Positions 15,508-26,300 are shown, counted from the first letter of the stretch. The stretch is 64,000 nucleotides of DNA from Gimesia maris (GCF_008298035.1 NZ_CP042910.1:3177001-3241000); one strand, 5' to 3'. The notes: generated by a model from the letters alone, not told the origin. Program-made: numbers and translations.

Positions 15508-17949
15508 TCAGAGGTCAGCAACAGCTGATGCTGGCTGTTTGCTGTGAGGCTTACGAAACGCACCAAGCAGTTGGATCAGTAAGAGAACCAGTGCTGTGAT
15601 CGAAATGATTCGCCCGATTTGAAAACCGGGGGGTATGTAAGACAGTTCTATCTGATGTTCGCCTGCTGGAAGAGGAATTGCTCTCAATGAGTAATCAGCC
15701 GGCAGGACGGGTAGATCCTGACTGCCTGTTCGTGCGGTCCAGCCGGGATAGTAGATATCAGACATCATCAGGTATCCGGGAGAAGTCAGGCTGGCTTCGA
15801 TTGTCAACTGACTGGGAGTTGCATGACTGATCGTTGCTACGGAAAAAGCCTGGCGTTTTCCACGAGGCAGGACATCCTGCTGTAATAAGACTTCATTGCG
15901 TGGCTGAACTTCTGAAAGTGCCGCAACGATTTTCTGACCTGGTTGATTGGCGTTGAAAAGCTTTATATCTCCTGTCAGGTATGCCCGGGGGAGCGGATTC
16001 AGGTTTTCCAGTATCAGGTAAGGTAGCTGTTCGTGTGTCGAATTTTGCAGGTGAAACTCCTCAGGAATGGTACCCTGGTCGATGGTTTTCCAGCCCTCGA
16101 TTTCCTGCTTCTGGTCTGTCTGCAGGATGACATATTTGATGCTCATCAGATCCAGCAGTGGCTTTCTTGCCGTTAAGAGATCGGGTGATTTGAATCCCGC
16201 CATCATCGCAGCGGCATCCGGTTGCGGGAACGCAGCCGCGGCCAGCAGTCCGAGCCGTGTGAGCGGCACCGGATCGTACCCCTGGATTTTCATGATTTGA
16301 TGTTGCCAGGCTTCGCGGTCGCTGAGTAGTTTCTGGTTTACGAGCACACGATGTTCGCCCAGGTTTGCCTTGAGAAACGTAATCAGTTTTGTTTCTCCCC
16401 GGAATGAGCTTTGAGGAACAGTCCGCAGGATCTGATACGCATGGGTACTGAGTTCCCAGGTGCAGATCAGGCTGAGAAGCAGTGTGCCCGCGATCGCTGA
16501 TTTGCGGGAAAAACTGGCCAGGAAGAGTGTTATGAACACTGTCGTGATTGCTGCAAAGAACCAGGCGAGTTGAATTCGGAATGTCTGTTTTGTTCCCATA
16601 TTGAACGTGATTTCGCCTTGGGACTGGAAGAGCTGATAACCCACCAGCAGCAGGACCGCGGTCAAGCCAATGCCGATGATGAGTCGCAAGAGCTTCCTGT
16701 GCTGACTCTGTGAGAGTCGAAAGAGGGATTCACATCCAAATCCGGCCAGCATGGCGACTGCCAGTGAGCAGAGCCAGAGCAGACGCACGGGAAGTCGAAA
16801 CATGGAGAATCCCGGGATCAGATTATAACACAGTGTATAGAAAGGGAGATGGGGACCAAAGGCGAGCAGCAAGGCAGCCAGGCCGATCAGCGTGAGTCGA
16901 ATAACATTTCGATTTCGGAAGAACACCCCCGTTCCCAGCAAAGCCAGCAACAGTGGCAGACAGCCAAACGAACAGAGGGCTTCCCAGTAAAACTGTCCAG
17001 GACCCTGGTAATGATCGGGGTGGCCCCACACAAACGGATCGATCAACTGCAGGAGGCTGTATCGATTCAAGCTTCCCTGGTACAAGGCAGCCATGTCAAT
17101 CCCGCTGGCGCGAACCGCCTGCTTCGTATAGATGAAAACGGGGATCAGGTCGATGGCGACCAGTCCGGCCACAAAGAGGCTGACTAATATCCAGCCTTTG
17201 AATCTTGTACCGGGCGTACTCATTGTGACGGGGCTGTCAGAAGTGATTTTTTCCTGGCCTCTGGTGCTGGTCTGGGGTTTCTGCAGCATGAAATCCACCA
17301 GGCATTCGATGGTCAGGGAGAGGCTGAGAAACAACAGCAGGTAGTACAGTTCCTGAACATGGCCACAGAAGAAGGAGAGTGAGATGAAAATTGCCAGGAG
17401 TGGGACCGCTTTTCTGCTGCCTTCCCGCAGGAGTTCATAGCCATATAAGATCCAGGGGAACCAGGAAATTTGTGTGACTGATGTGAAATGCCCTTCGCCT
17501 GTTTTTGCCAGAAAATAGGGGGCGGCAAGAAAGACGATCCCGGACAGGAGCGCGCTGAAAAAACTCAGTTTATATTTTCGACCCAGTAGAAAGGCACCCA
17601 GGCCGGCCCACCAGTGGTGCAGCACCAGCGACCAGCTGATGGTATTCACGGCATTCGTAAAAAAGAACAGCCAGTTACCAGGATAGAACAGGGACGACTG
17701 CGGCGTTCCCAGCCAGGGCATGCCCAGAAGTGAGTACGGATTCCAGTAAGGAAGCTGCTGGAACTGTTCCCAACAGATTTTCTGATAGCTTTTAAAGGCA
17801 ATGAACTGACTGGTCGTGTCGTTATAGCCCTGACTCTGAGGTCCGACCAGCACGTCGGCTGGCTGACTTACCAGTGGCAAAAAACAGGCTCCCGTAGCAA
17901 TGGTCAGGAGCAATGCAGCGATCAGATTTTGATACAGTCTGGATTTCAT
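15508..17949 (-). CDS. YfhO-family membrane protein
   Basis: An 813-residue protein with about 12-13 membrane helices from residue 10 to 500 and one more near the C-terminus, around an extracytoplasmic domain. The first loop after helix 1 has DVLVGPQSQGYNDTTSQ, and the later loop carries NLNPLPRAYL, then SPGYLMMSDIYYPGWTA and LPAGEHQIELSYIPPGF. These are the hallmarks of bacterial YfhO (DUF6044-like) proteins. YfhO proteins are linked to glycosylation of cell-wall polymers with lipid-linked sugars; the exact role here is inferred only by family. Its position next to the ArnT-like, GT2 and methyltransferase genes fits a shared surface-glycan function. The gene has a 292-base gap upstream with no other feature noted. 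Confidence 0.85.
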   Translation of the reverse strand: MKSRLYQNLIAALLLTIATGACFLPLVSQPADVLVGPQSQGYNDTTSQFIAFKSYQKICWEQFQQLPYWNPYSLLGMPWLGTPQSSLFYPGNWLFFFTNAVNTISWSLVLHHWWAGLGAFLLGRKYKLSFFSALLSGIVFLAAPYFLAKTGEGHFTSVTQISWFPWILYGYELLREGSRKAVPLLAIFISLSFFCGHVQELYYLLLFLSLSLTIECLVDFMLQKPQTSTRGQEKITSDSPVTMSTPGTRFKGWILVSLFVAGLVAIDLIPVFIYTKQAVRASGIDMAALYQGSLNRYSLLQLIDPFVWGHPDHYQGPGQFYWEALCSFGCLPLLLALLGTGVFFRNRNVIRLTLIGLAALLLAFGPHLPFYTLCYNLIPGFSMFRLPVRLLWLCSLAVAMLAGFGCESLFRLSQSQHRKLLRLIIGIGLTAVLLLVGYQLFQSQGEITFNMGTKQTFRIQLAWFFAAITTVFITLFLASFSRKSAIAGTLLLSLICTWELSTHAYQILRTVPQSSFRGETKLITFLKANLGEHRVLVNQKLLSDREAWQHQIMKIQGYDPVPLTRLGLLAAAAFPQPDAAAMMAGFKSPDLLTARKPLLDLMSIKYVILQTDQKQEIEGWKTIDQGTIPEEFHLQNSTHEQLPYLILENLNPLPRAYLTGDIKLFNANQPGQKIVAALSEVQPRNEVLLQQDVLPRGKRQAFSVATISHATPSQLTIEASLTSPGYLMMSDIYYPGWTARTGSQDLPVLPADYSLRAIPLPAGEHQIELSYIPPGFQIGRIISITALVLLLIQLLGAFRKPHSKQPASAVADL

Positions 17950-18241
17950 GTGTAAAGTTTCATCTCAACCTGGAGCGGAGAAACCATCAGAAAGACAAAA
18001 GCATTGTAAAGGTTCTGATACATCACAGGACAAAACGATTGCGAACAGATACATTTTCCACGAAAGGAAAGTCGTTTCGGGAGTAAAGTTCGGTAATCGA
18101 GAGCCTGTCGCCGGTAACGGTCGGAAGCGGATTTAAGAGCACAGTTCGTGCCAAGCCGTCCCGTGCACAGGATGAATTCAAGGCAATCAATCCGCAGGCA
18201 ATCAGCTGCTGCCAGGCGGCAACCTGCTACCGGGGTGTGAT

Positions 18242-19090
18242 TCAGTCCCGATTGGGGGGCTGGAGTCCATGCGGCTCTGTAATTTTGCCGTACAATTCGG
18301 GACGTCGATCGGCCAGGCGATGAATCACATGTTTATCGGGGACACGGTCGACCCGCTTATTGCGGGCCAGGGCCGGATCTATAATCGCATAGAGAATTTC
18401 CGGGTCCGTACCTGTGGATGTGGCAATCGTTTCTCCTGCCGTACCCGTAATGCGACTCTTGCCGATAAACTCAAAACCACGTTCTGCCCCGATGCGGTTA
18501 ATGGCACAGTAGTAGATGCCGTTTTCCATCGATCGTGTATTGATGGCATGCTCGGCGACATGATTCGCGCCGGTGGGCCAGTTGGTCGGCAGGACGATCA
18601 GATCGGCTCCCTCGATCGTCATGATACGCGATGATTCGGGAAACGCACTGTCATAACAGATATTGAGACCAATGTTTGCTTCGGGATGTGAGTAAACTGC
18701 AAAATCACGGTCGCCAGGGGTCGCAAAGCGATCGACTCCCAGGTAGGGCAAATGAATTTTTCGATAGCTGCCCAGGACACCTTCCGGTGTAATCAGAACA
18801 GCCGCGTTATACACACCCTGCTCTGCCTGTTCCAGCATCCCGACGACGACGGAGTGGTTCAGTTCCCGACAGATTTCCTGCAGTCTGTCGGTGGAGGGAC
18901 CGGGAATCGATTCTGCATAAGGCAGGGCTTCTTCGAGGCTGGCAAAACAATAACCAGTCAGCGCACATTCGGGAAACACGGTGAGACTGGCTCCTGCGGC
19001 AGCAGTCTCTTTGATTTTCTCGATTATACGGCTCAGATTTCCCTCTTTGTCCATGAGAGAAATATCCATTTGCACGCCGGCGATTTTCAT
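18242..19090 (-). CDS. Carbon-nitrogen hydrolase (nitrilase superfamily)
   Basis: A 282-residue amidohydrolase with the complete catalytic triad of the nitrilase superfamily: Glu41 in VFPECALTG, Lys111 in YRKIHLP and Cys145 in NICYDSAFPE. The order and spacing match amidases of the N-carbamoyl/omega-amidase group, about 270-300 residues long, which hydrolyse C-N bonds of small amides. The substrate cannot be read from sequence. The start is the ATG at 19090 with the typical MKIAGVQMD beginning. The protein is cytosolic, with no signal or membrane helix. It is 112 bases downstream of the YdjM-like gene on the same strand, and a shared transcript is possible but not shown. Confidence 0.92.
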   Translation of the reverse strand: MKIAGVQMDISLMDKEGNLSRIIEKIKETAAAGASLTVFPECALTGYCFASLEEALPYAESIPGPSTDRLQEICRELNHSVVVGMLEQAEQGVYNAAVLITPEGVLGSYRKIHLPYLGVDRFATPGDRDFAVYSHPEANIGLNICYDSAFPESSRIMTIEGADLIVLPTNWPTGANHVAEHAINTRSMENGIYYCAINRIGAERGFEFIGKSRITGTAGETIATSTGTDPEILYAIIDPALARNKRVDRVPDKHVIHRLADRRPELYGKITEPHGLQPPNRD

Positions 19091-19202
19091 TGAGTGCGGT
19101 CCTCAGAATTCCGAATAAATGAATATACCAATTCAGGCAGAATACTGATTATAGGAGTCTGCGCTGCAGGTTTCCATCGTTTCTGTTCAAGGTGCAGTTG
19201 AA

Positions 19203-19922
19203 TCAAAGTCGTTCTGTCGTTCTGAAGGGAGATGCCTGCTGGACCGGGGCATCGATTTTTTCCACGGGCGCAGTCTGTTGAGGTGGGATGAGCACCCCTG
19301 AATCGACTAGTGTGATATAGGTCATCGTCAGGAGAATCGCATAGGCGACGGCGTTACCAAACAGACCTTTTCCAAACCATTTGATCGCAGTGCCCGAGGA
19401 TTTCTTCAATCGGATGCTCACTCCCTTACGTTCCACGCTGTAAACTTCATCCAGAACCAGATGAGAGAGAAAACCAAGCGAGATTCCACCGGCCATCAGA
19501 AATTTGACGGTAAAGGAATCGCTGAAATAAGCCAGAAAGACCGTTTCCCCGGCGATGATCAATGCCGGGATGCTGTGGAACATACCGCGATGGACTGCAA
19601 ACTTACTGAGGATGGCGGCGGCACCATAACGAACGGCAGCATAGGTGACGACGGCCATCAGAATCGCGTTGTCCGGGTCGGCCCCTTTATGAATCATGCA
19701 ACGCATGGCAACGAATGAGGCGACAGCCGCGGTCAGGGAGAACAGTTCTTTGATCGGGCGGCCTGTTTCGGAATCCAGATCCGGCAGCATACCACCCACC
19801 CAGGTCAGTACACCGGCCAGAATGCCCTGTGTCGGCGTAAATCCCATGAACAGGCTGGCGGCTGTGCCGTAGCCGATTCCCAGTAAGCCGCTGACGCTGA
19901 TATGTTCCGTGTAACCGGCCAT
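19203..19922 (-). CDS. YdjM/DUF457-type membrane metal-dependent hydrolase
   Basis: A 239-residue inner-membrane protein with about five helices (GIGYGTAASLFMGF, AAVASFVAMRCM, VFLAYFSDSF, FLMAGGISLGFL, YAILLTMTYITLV). Conserved motifs of the DUF457/YdjM family are present: GGMLPDLDSETGRP at about 43-56, and VHRGMFHSIPAL at about 128-139 with a histidine pair. LVLDEVYSVE then follows. Family members are annotated as inner-membrane metal-dependent hydrolases, and E. coli YdjM is LexA-controlled; no LexA box is evident here. Substrate is unknown. The C-terminal tail beyond 205 is Pro/Gln-rich. It shares its strand with the downstream nitrilase-family gene. Confidence 0.8.
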   Translation of the reverse strand: MAGYTEHISVSGLLGIGYGTAASLFMGFTPTQGILAGVLTWVGGMLPDLDSETGRPIKELFSLTAAVASFVAMRCMIHKGADPDNAILMAVVTYAAVRYGAAAILSKFAVHRGMFHSIPALIIAGETVFLAYFSDSFTVKFLMAGGISLGFLSHLVLDEVYSVERKGVSIRLKKSSGTAIKWFGKGLFGNAVAYAILLTMTYITLVDSGVLIPPQQTAPVEKIDAPVQQASPFRTTERL

Positions 19923-20692
19923 CGTCTCTTCCCTGAATGTTACGGTGTGATTCCGGAATGTTGGTAGCTAAGTCCTTGCTGAGTCAATCGTAGCAAACTT
20001 GGGGTACATGGATCAATGGGAGTTCAAATCACTGGTTTTGAGGCGGAAATCGGCTGCTGGGACCTGATCTGGTTCAGGTTGTTCATCTGCGTGCGGTCTG
20101 GTGAGATCGGGTAGAATTGACGATGAGTATTTTTCTTCTCTGTTCATACGGAAATGTTCGCGCGGTATCGGAAGATCAATGCTCGACCGAGAGAAAGCGA
20201 TTTCTTTGAGTATCAGGAGGTATTTTGATGGCCTGTTTTTTCTGCTTCCGTGATGAAGGACTATTTTGTGGAGTGGCACGAGTGAGTCAAGAGGATCTGA
20301 ACAAAATCGGGTGGCGATACAGGGTGACACAGGCGCGACCTGCTGCGATGCCGGGGCGGTTCTGTGGTGATAGCCTGCGATGTGCGGCGACCCGCAGGCA
20401 TACATTGGTAACTGGTGCGGTTATGCGAACTGAAAATCTGGAAAAAAGGACCGAAAAACGGGTGCAGACTACGAACAACTGTCGCGTGTTTCAGTGCACT
20501 GTAAACTGGTCACGCGCGCGACCCAATTTAGCGCTTATCATGTTTCGCGGCGCAGCGGCGTCAAGTCGAATATTTTCAGTCTATGCTGCTGGATTACGAA
20601 GTTGGGTTCATCGCAGGCTGAAACGCCCCCAAACGGCAAACAGCACGATATTTGGACACGTTTCAGTACAGAACAGCGACAGAGCAGGCTGT
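19923..20692. other. 770-bp stretch with no convincing gene
   Basis: Unusually long gap for this window. Several frames cross it, but none has convincing protein composition. A 134-codon minus frame (20013-20405) and a plus frame from ATG 20228 are discussed in the findings. The latter has a perfect AGGAGGT at 20215-20221, 6 bases before its ATG, yet reads Arg/Cys-rich and runs antisense into the phosphatase gene. I looked for the conserved cores of RNase P RNA, tmRNA and SRP RNA and did not find them. It may hold regulatory sequence, an unrecognised RNA or a decayed gene. Confidence 0.4.
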
Positions 20693-21496
20693 TTATTGAG
20701 CGATGATCTTCAGAACTTCGTCTTTCAGGGCCGCATTCACTGCCAGGCCATTTCCAGTGTAGATGGACGGGTTGCCGTCGAAATCGATCCAGTGTCCTCC
20801 GGCTTCTTCCAGGATGGGGAGCAGAGCGGCTGCATCCCAGGGGCTGAGGGTAGGGTCGATCATTACTTCGGCACGACCGGTGGCGACCAGCATGTGACCG
20901 TAGCAGTCTCCCCAGCCGCGAGCGAGGTAGGAGTTGCGGCAGAAGTATTCATATGCTTTCTGTTTGCCAATCGTTTCCCAGCGGGTCATGGTGGTGGTAC
21001 AGAAGACGGACTCCGAGAGCTGAGATTTATCAGACACCTGAGCGCGGCGAGGTTCCTGATCTCGAATTTTCCACCAGGCGCCTTCTCCCTTGATGGCGTA
21101 AACCACTTCGTTCAAAGCCGGGAATCGACAGACACCGAGAACCAGTTTCCCGTTCTCTTCCAGTCCCATGAGCGTCCCAAACAGGGGGACACCCTGTGTG
21201 AAAGGTTTGGTGCCATCGATGGGATCGAGTATCCATTTGAACTCGTTTGTCCCTTCGACGGGTGGCAGTTCTTCTCCCAGGATACTGTCTTCAGGAAAGG
21301 CGAGCGTGATTTCTTTTCGAAGCAATTCTTCTGCACCACGATCAGCAATCGTTACCGGAGAGTCATCAGATTTTCGATCGACCTTGAGATCAGGAGACTG
21401 GTAATACTGCATAATCAGGTCACTGGCTTTCTCTGATGCCGTTAAAGCCAGTTCCAGACGTGCTTTTAATTCAAATTTCTCAGAATGTGTATTCAT
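20693..21496 (-). CDS. hisN: Inositol-monophosphatase-fold phosphatase, HisN-like
   Basis: A 267-residue Mg-dependent phosphatase of the inositol monophosphatase family. Metal and active-site residues are in place: Glu76 in GEELP, Asp91 and Asp94 in DPIDGTKPF, and Asp221 in SPWDAAALL. The sub-family most like it by the DPIDGTKPFTQGVP wording is HisN-type histidinol-phosphate phosphatase, the penultimate step of histidine synthesis. Inositol or fructose-1,6-bisphosphate activity cannot be excluded by sequence. Length is typical. It is 75 bases downstream of the LarA-like gene on the same strand and likely co-transcribed with it. No other his gene is nearby, so context gives no support for the pathway. 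Confidence 0.8.
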   Translation of the reverse strand: MNTHSEKFELKARLELALTASEKASDLIMQYYQSPDLKVDRKSDDSPVTIADRGAEELLRKEITLAFPEDSILGEELPPVEGTNEFKWILDPIDGTKPFTQGVPLFGTLMGLEENGKLVLGVCRFPALNEVVYAIKGEGAWWKIRDQEPRRAQVSDKSQLSESVFCTTTMTRWETIGKQKAYEYFCRNSYLARGWGDCYGHMLVATGRAEVMIDPTLSPWDAAALLPILEEAGGHWIDFDGNPSIYTGNGLAVNAALKDEVLKIIAQ

Positions 21497-21571
21497 GGTT
21501 TTGTTTCGAATATTTCTTGAATGTTTATGGTTGTCGATCGAATGAAAGTTTGCTTCTTTAAGCTGACAAGG

Positions 21572-22816
21572 CTATTCCTCTTCGAGACGGTAAAGGTGCT
21601 CCCCTGCTTTTCTGACGAGCAGAATACCTTCGTCTTCCCGGTCGGCAAACGATTCGATGTCGATGCTGTCGGGATCCCGGTAGCCGAGATTGATTTTCTC
21701 ACACAGTTCCGGAGGAATCTGCGATGCCAGTGTGACGCGAACCCGCGGACGTTCGATTCCGTTTTCGAAGGTCCCCGTCCCCCGGACGTGAGTCGAATGT
21801 GCCAGGATGCCCCAGGGGTAGTCTTTAAACTGATCCCACTGGTTTGTGAAATAGTCTCGGACATGATAGCCGACCTCTTCAATCAGCTTGCCGTGTGTGA
21901 TCGAGATTCCTTTCATGTGGGGAGCGTAGATGATGAGTTCGCCATCATCGGCGACCACTGGTTCCAGCTTGTACATACATTTGCCGGCGACCCAGAGTTC
22001 ATCGTACATCAACGGTGCACAGGACAAAACCTGCTTGAACGGCTTCGGCTTTCGTTTAATATGGATCTGGCCAGACAGGTCAGCGGCAGATTCCCAGGCG
22101 GATTCAGGAGAGCCGTAAAACAGACCATATAACGAACTGTCAGGAGCCACGACGAAGGTGATGCAGCGTTTTTCGTTGGGAATCATCGCGGCGGACTGAT
22201 TTACGACTTCGCGAACCGGAGTCTGTTTGACCCCGATAATCCCGACATTGGTGATTAAGGCACCGAGCCAATGGAAGAAGTTCAGAAGATCCGGGCCGGA
22301 AATACCAGGGAAAAAATACTTGCTACCGCCGGAAAAGCCGACGACTTCGTGAGGAAAGACGGGGCCCATGACCTGCAGGATATCATAGTCTTTAATACGT
22401 GCATTGATGGTGACCGGGACATCCATTTCCAGGAGTCCTGCTGAGATTCGTGAAGTCTGCTCTTTCGTGAGCGTCCCGATTTGTGTAAGCTTGTCAGGTT
22501 GGTCCCATTCATGGTTGAAAAGTCCGACGTCCCTGTATTCAGCCTGTCTGTCTGCTTCAGAGATACCCAGAAGCCGACAAATGTCTTTTTCAGGCATGGG
22601 AGGATGTGTCCCCAGTGCCACGAGGACATCAATCCGTTTTGCTACAGGACTGAGCATTCGATGAAAGGTCGAAAACAACAGGGGTAAAGGAGCCGTGCGG
22701 GTCGCATCGGGTACGATCAGCAGAATACTCTTGTTTCGATAGTCTTCAACAGGCAGGTTGGATTCAAACCACTGAATGACTTCCTGCTCGCTAAGAGTTT
22801 GATGGAGATGTTCCAT
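21572..22816 (-). CDS. LarA-like nickel-dependent racemase family protein
   Basis: A 414-residue member of the LarA/DUF2088 family, whose founding enzyme racemises lactate with a covalently bound nickel-pincer nucleotide. Four key positions are kept: His71 (ALGTHPP), His156 (FPHEV), Lys166 (GGSKYFFPG) and His182 (FHWLGA). The spacings of 10 and 16 residues between 156, 166 and 182 match His174, Lys184 and His200 of Lactobacillus plantarum LarA. So the protein can probably hold the cofactor. LarA homologues act on many 2-hydroxy acids, so lactate is not certain. The larB, larC and larE cofactor genes are not in this window. It lies upstream of the HisN-like gene. Confidence 0.85.
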   Translation of the reverse strand: MEHLHQTLSEQEVIQWFESNLPVEDYRNKSILLIVPDATRTAPLPLLFSTFHRMLSPVAKRIDVLVALGTHPPMPEKDICRLLGISEADRQAEYRDVGLFNHEWDQPDKLTQIGTLTKEQTSRISAGLLEMDVPVTINARIKDYDILQVMGPVFPHEVVGFSGGSKYFFPGISGPDLLNFFHWLGALITNVGIIGVKQTPVREVVNQSAAMIPNEKRCITFVVAPDSSLYGLFYGSPESAWESAADLSGQIHIKRKPKPFKQVLSCAPLMYDELWVAGKCMYKLEPVVADDGELIIYAPHMKGISITHGKLIEEVGYHVRDYFTNQWDQFKDYPWGILAHSTHVRGTGTFENGIERPRVRVTLASQIPPELCEKINLGYRDPDSIDIESFADREDEGILLVRKAGEHLYRLEEE

Positions 22817-23303
22817 AGTTGCATATTGCTTTCAGATAAGCCCCGACCTCATGATTGCTGTTCAGGGCCGGACTGATGATGAAAACAGATACTATAAATT
22901 ATTTTTCAAAAAAGTGAATCGACTGAGCAGACTGTGGGAGTCGTATATCACACTTTTTACAGCTGGACCAGTCTCAGGGGGCGGAACTTGGCTAACTCTT
23001 TGAGATAACGGAATGTTCACATTCTTTTTTGATGGAAGTCAAAATTTCAGAAGAAAACCCGCCATAATGACTGGTCAAAAGCAACGGTGATCTAGTAACC
23101 TCGTAAGATGCGCTCTGAATGGGGTTTGAGGGTTGTAAGGCCCAATTCTTCAACAGGCTTTTTTGAGAGCCGCACGATTAAAATGTTTGTGTTCCGACCG
23201 ATACCAGCGTTGGTCCAGGTTCAATTCAGGACTGACTTATGAAAATATCCGGGAGTGTCTCAATAATGCGAAACGCGTTTTGGGATCAGGCAGGAGGCCG
23301 TCC
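22817..23303. other. Divergent intergenic region
   Basis: A 487-base gap between the LarA-like gene and the helicase gene. The helicase frame stays open back to 23163, but those 47 codons are Arg/Cys-rich and lack a ribosome-binding site. A short GAATG-TTCA-CATTC hairpin near 23011-23024 is the only structure I see; no RNA gene or promoter pair is convincing. Confidence 0.4.
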
Positions 23304-26300
23304 ATGACGTTGGCAGAATTGCTTGAAAATCAATTTCGTGCCGATATTCGATTTCGTGGTGCAGCATATATAGAAGCGGAACGGGTTGAACTGACCCGGA
23401 TCACCGCTGATCATATTTTTGCTGTGGTGCGCGATGGTGTCGAGTACCAGACGCAACTGTCACGCGATGATGGCAATCTGAAAACATATTGCACCTGTGA
23501 CCAGTTTCAGAAGTTCAATGTCTGTAAGCATCTTTGGGCCGCTATCCTGGCCGTGGATGAAGCGGGCTACCTCGCCGGTGCGGTTAAACCGGGTTACATT
23601 CCGCCGTTTATCATCGAAAATGCCCCGATCTCTTTTGAAGACGAGGTGGACGATTTCGAGTTTTCGATGCCCGACGATTTTGATCTGGGTGGCGGGCGGT
23701 CTCGTAAAACCAAATCTGGTACCAGCAGCAGCCAGTCAACAGCGGTTTCTTCCAAACCGCGTCTGCGTGACTGGGAAGCACGTCTGGTTGAGCTAAAGAA
23801 TGAGTTCGCTCTGACTCCCGTTCTCTCCAAAACGACACAGCAGGAACGAGAGATCTTTTATGAAATCGACATCGAGGAAAGCCTCGAATCCGGGCAACTG
23901 GTCGTTCAGACTTCTCAGCGTCAGCGACGAGCGAATGGGCAATGGGGCAAGTTGAAACCCCTCAAGCTGAAGGCAGGTCAACTTCAGGAAGTCGAACATG
24001 AAGACGACCGACGGATTCTGGCCTATCTGTCCGGGGGAACGCCCGAACGGACAAACTGGCGGGCACAGCAGACAGAAACTCAGGTCGCTGCATTTCGTTA
24101 TCGAATTCCCTATGAACTGTGTGAACTGATTCTGCCGTTGATGTGCGGTACGGGGCATGTACGTTACCTGGATCGTCAGCCCGACGATGTTGATTCCCTG
24201 ACATGGGATGGCGAGCATACCTGGGAGTTCTGCATGGGGGTAGAACGGGACCGGAAAAATTCCAACTGGAAACTGCACGGTCATCTGAAACGGGACGATG
24301 AAGTTCTACAGATCTCCTCTGCACGACTGATCGTCGCGGGGGGCCTGGTATTGACCCATGATAAAATTACTCCTCTCGAAGACTATGATGCATTTCCCTG
24401 GATCAAAATGATTCAGCTGAACGAAACGATCGAAGTGGAAGAAGGCGAGCAGCAGGAACTGGTTGATCGTCTGCTGGATATGCCGGTACTGCCTCGGCTG
24501 GAACTTCCTGAAGAATTGCATCTGGAAGAAGTGACCTGTGATCCCCTGCCGGAACTGCTGATCCATTCGCCGCAGAAAAAACGCTGGCAGCAGGATCGTC
24601 TGTATGGTGAGATCCACTTTAACTACCTGGATCATCTGGTATCCGGCTCGAGCACCCAATGGGCGATCGTGGACCGGGAAGAAAAACGCTGCATTCTCCG
24701 AAACCGGGAAAAAGAATCGAGTGCCTGGACCCTGCTGCAGGATAGCGGTTTTCGCAGACTGCTCGACCGGCGGATTCAAGGACGGGATGTTGAGATCTCC
24801 GCACGCGATCTGGGAGGAGCGGTCCGCGAACTGATCAAAGAGGGTTGGGCCGTTCGCGCCGATGGTAAGCAGGTCCATCAACCGGCCAGCCTGATGTTTA
24901 AGGTTGAATCGGGCATTGACTGGTTTGAACTGCATGCCGATGTCGACTTCGAAGGTCAGACCGTCCGATTTCCTGAGTTGCTTTCCGCCTTGGCACGCGG
25001 CGATTCATCGATTCGCCTTGATGACGGATCTCTGGGGATCCTGCCGGAAGAGTGGATCGAACAATACGGAATTCTGGCTGGAATAGCAGTCACGGATGAA
25101 GATCATCTGCGATTTGCACCCAATCAGGTCGCGCTGCTGGATGCGCTGCTGAATGCACAGGAGTTTGTAGAGACTGATGCCAAGTTCGATGAAATCCGTG
25201 AAAAGATTCGCTCTTTCTCGGGAATCTCTATCGATAAAGAACCAGATGGCTTTGAAGGAGATCTGCGCAAATATCAGCTGGAAGGCCTGGGCTGGCTGCA
25301 GTTCCTGCAGGACTTCCATTTTGGTGGCTGTCTTGCCGATGACATGGGTTTGGGAAAAACCGTTCAACTCCTGGCGCTGCTGCTACGGCGGAAAAGGGCG
25401 CGGGGCGAGCATCTTCCCTCACTGGCTGTTGTACCGAAATCGCTCATGTTTAACTGGATGCAGGAAGCCTCCAAGTTTACCCCTGAGCTGAAAGTGATTG
25501 AATATGCAGGCGGCGATCGCAGTAAGCTGATTGAACAACTGACGGAATATGACCTGGTGCTCACGACATACGGGACGATGCGACGTGACATTACTCAGAT
25601 CAAAGATATCCAGTTTGATTATGCTGTGCTCGATGAAGCCCAGATGATCAAAAACTCGGGTTCGCAGGTGGCAAAAGCGTCGCGACTGGTACAGGCCCGT
25701 CATCGGATTGCACTCAGTGGTACCCCTGTCGAAAACCATCTGGGAGATCTCTGGTCAATCTTTGAGTTCCTGAATCCGGGAATGCTGGGACGCAGTTCCG
25801 TCTTCAAAGCTTATACGAATGATATCGAAGATAAAAATGCCCGTGTCATGTTAGGCAATGCATTACGCCCTTTCATTCTGAGAAGGACGAAAGAACAGGT
25901 TGCCAACGAGTTGCCTGAAAAAGTCGAACAGACTCTGTATTGTGATATGGGTAAAGATCAGACCAACCTGTATGACGAATTGAGACAGCACTACCGGGAT
26001 TCCATCCTGGGAATGGTTGAATCCAAAGGTCTGGGTAAAACCAAAATTCATGTGCTCGAAGCGTTATTACGTCTGCGCCAGGCGGCCTGTCACCCTGCTC
26101 TGTTAGATCGTGGTCGGGCCCTGGACGCTTCTGCAAAAATGGATGTACTGATTCCACATCTGGAAGAACTGATTGAAGAAGGTCACAAAGCATTGGTCTT
26201 CTCGCAGTTTACCAGTATGCTTTCAATTGTGCAGGAACACCTGGATCAGAAGAATATCGTCTACGAATATCTGGATGGTCAGACCCGTGACCGTAAGGAA

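Noticed and set aside
20013-20405. 130-codon minus-strand frame in the 770-bp gap
   Set aside because: No ribosome-binding site and mixed composition; no family recognised.
20228-21436. Plus-strand frame of about 400 codons with a perfect Shine-Dalgarno site
   Set aside because: Most of it is antisense to the phosphatase gene and is Arg/Cys-rich; listed only as a low-interest finding.
24306-24935. 209-codon antisense frame inside the helicase gene
   Set aside because: Shadow of the SNF2 reading frame.
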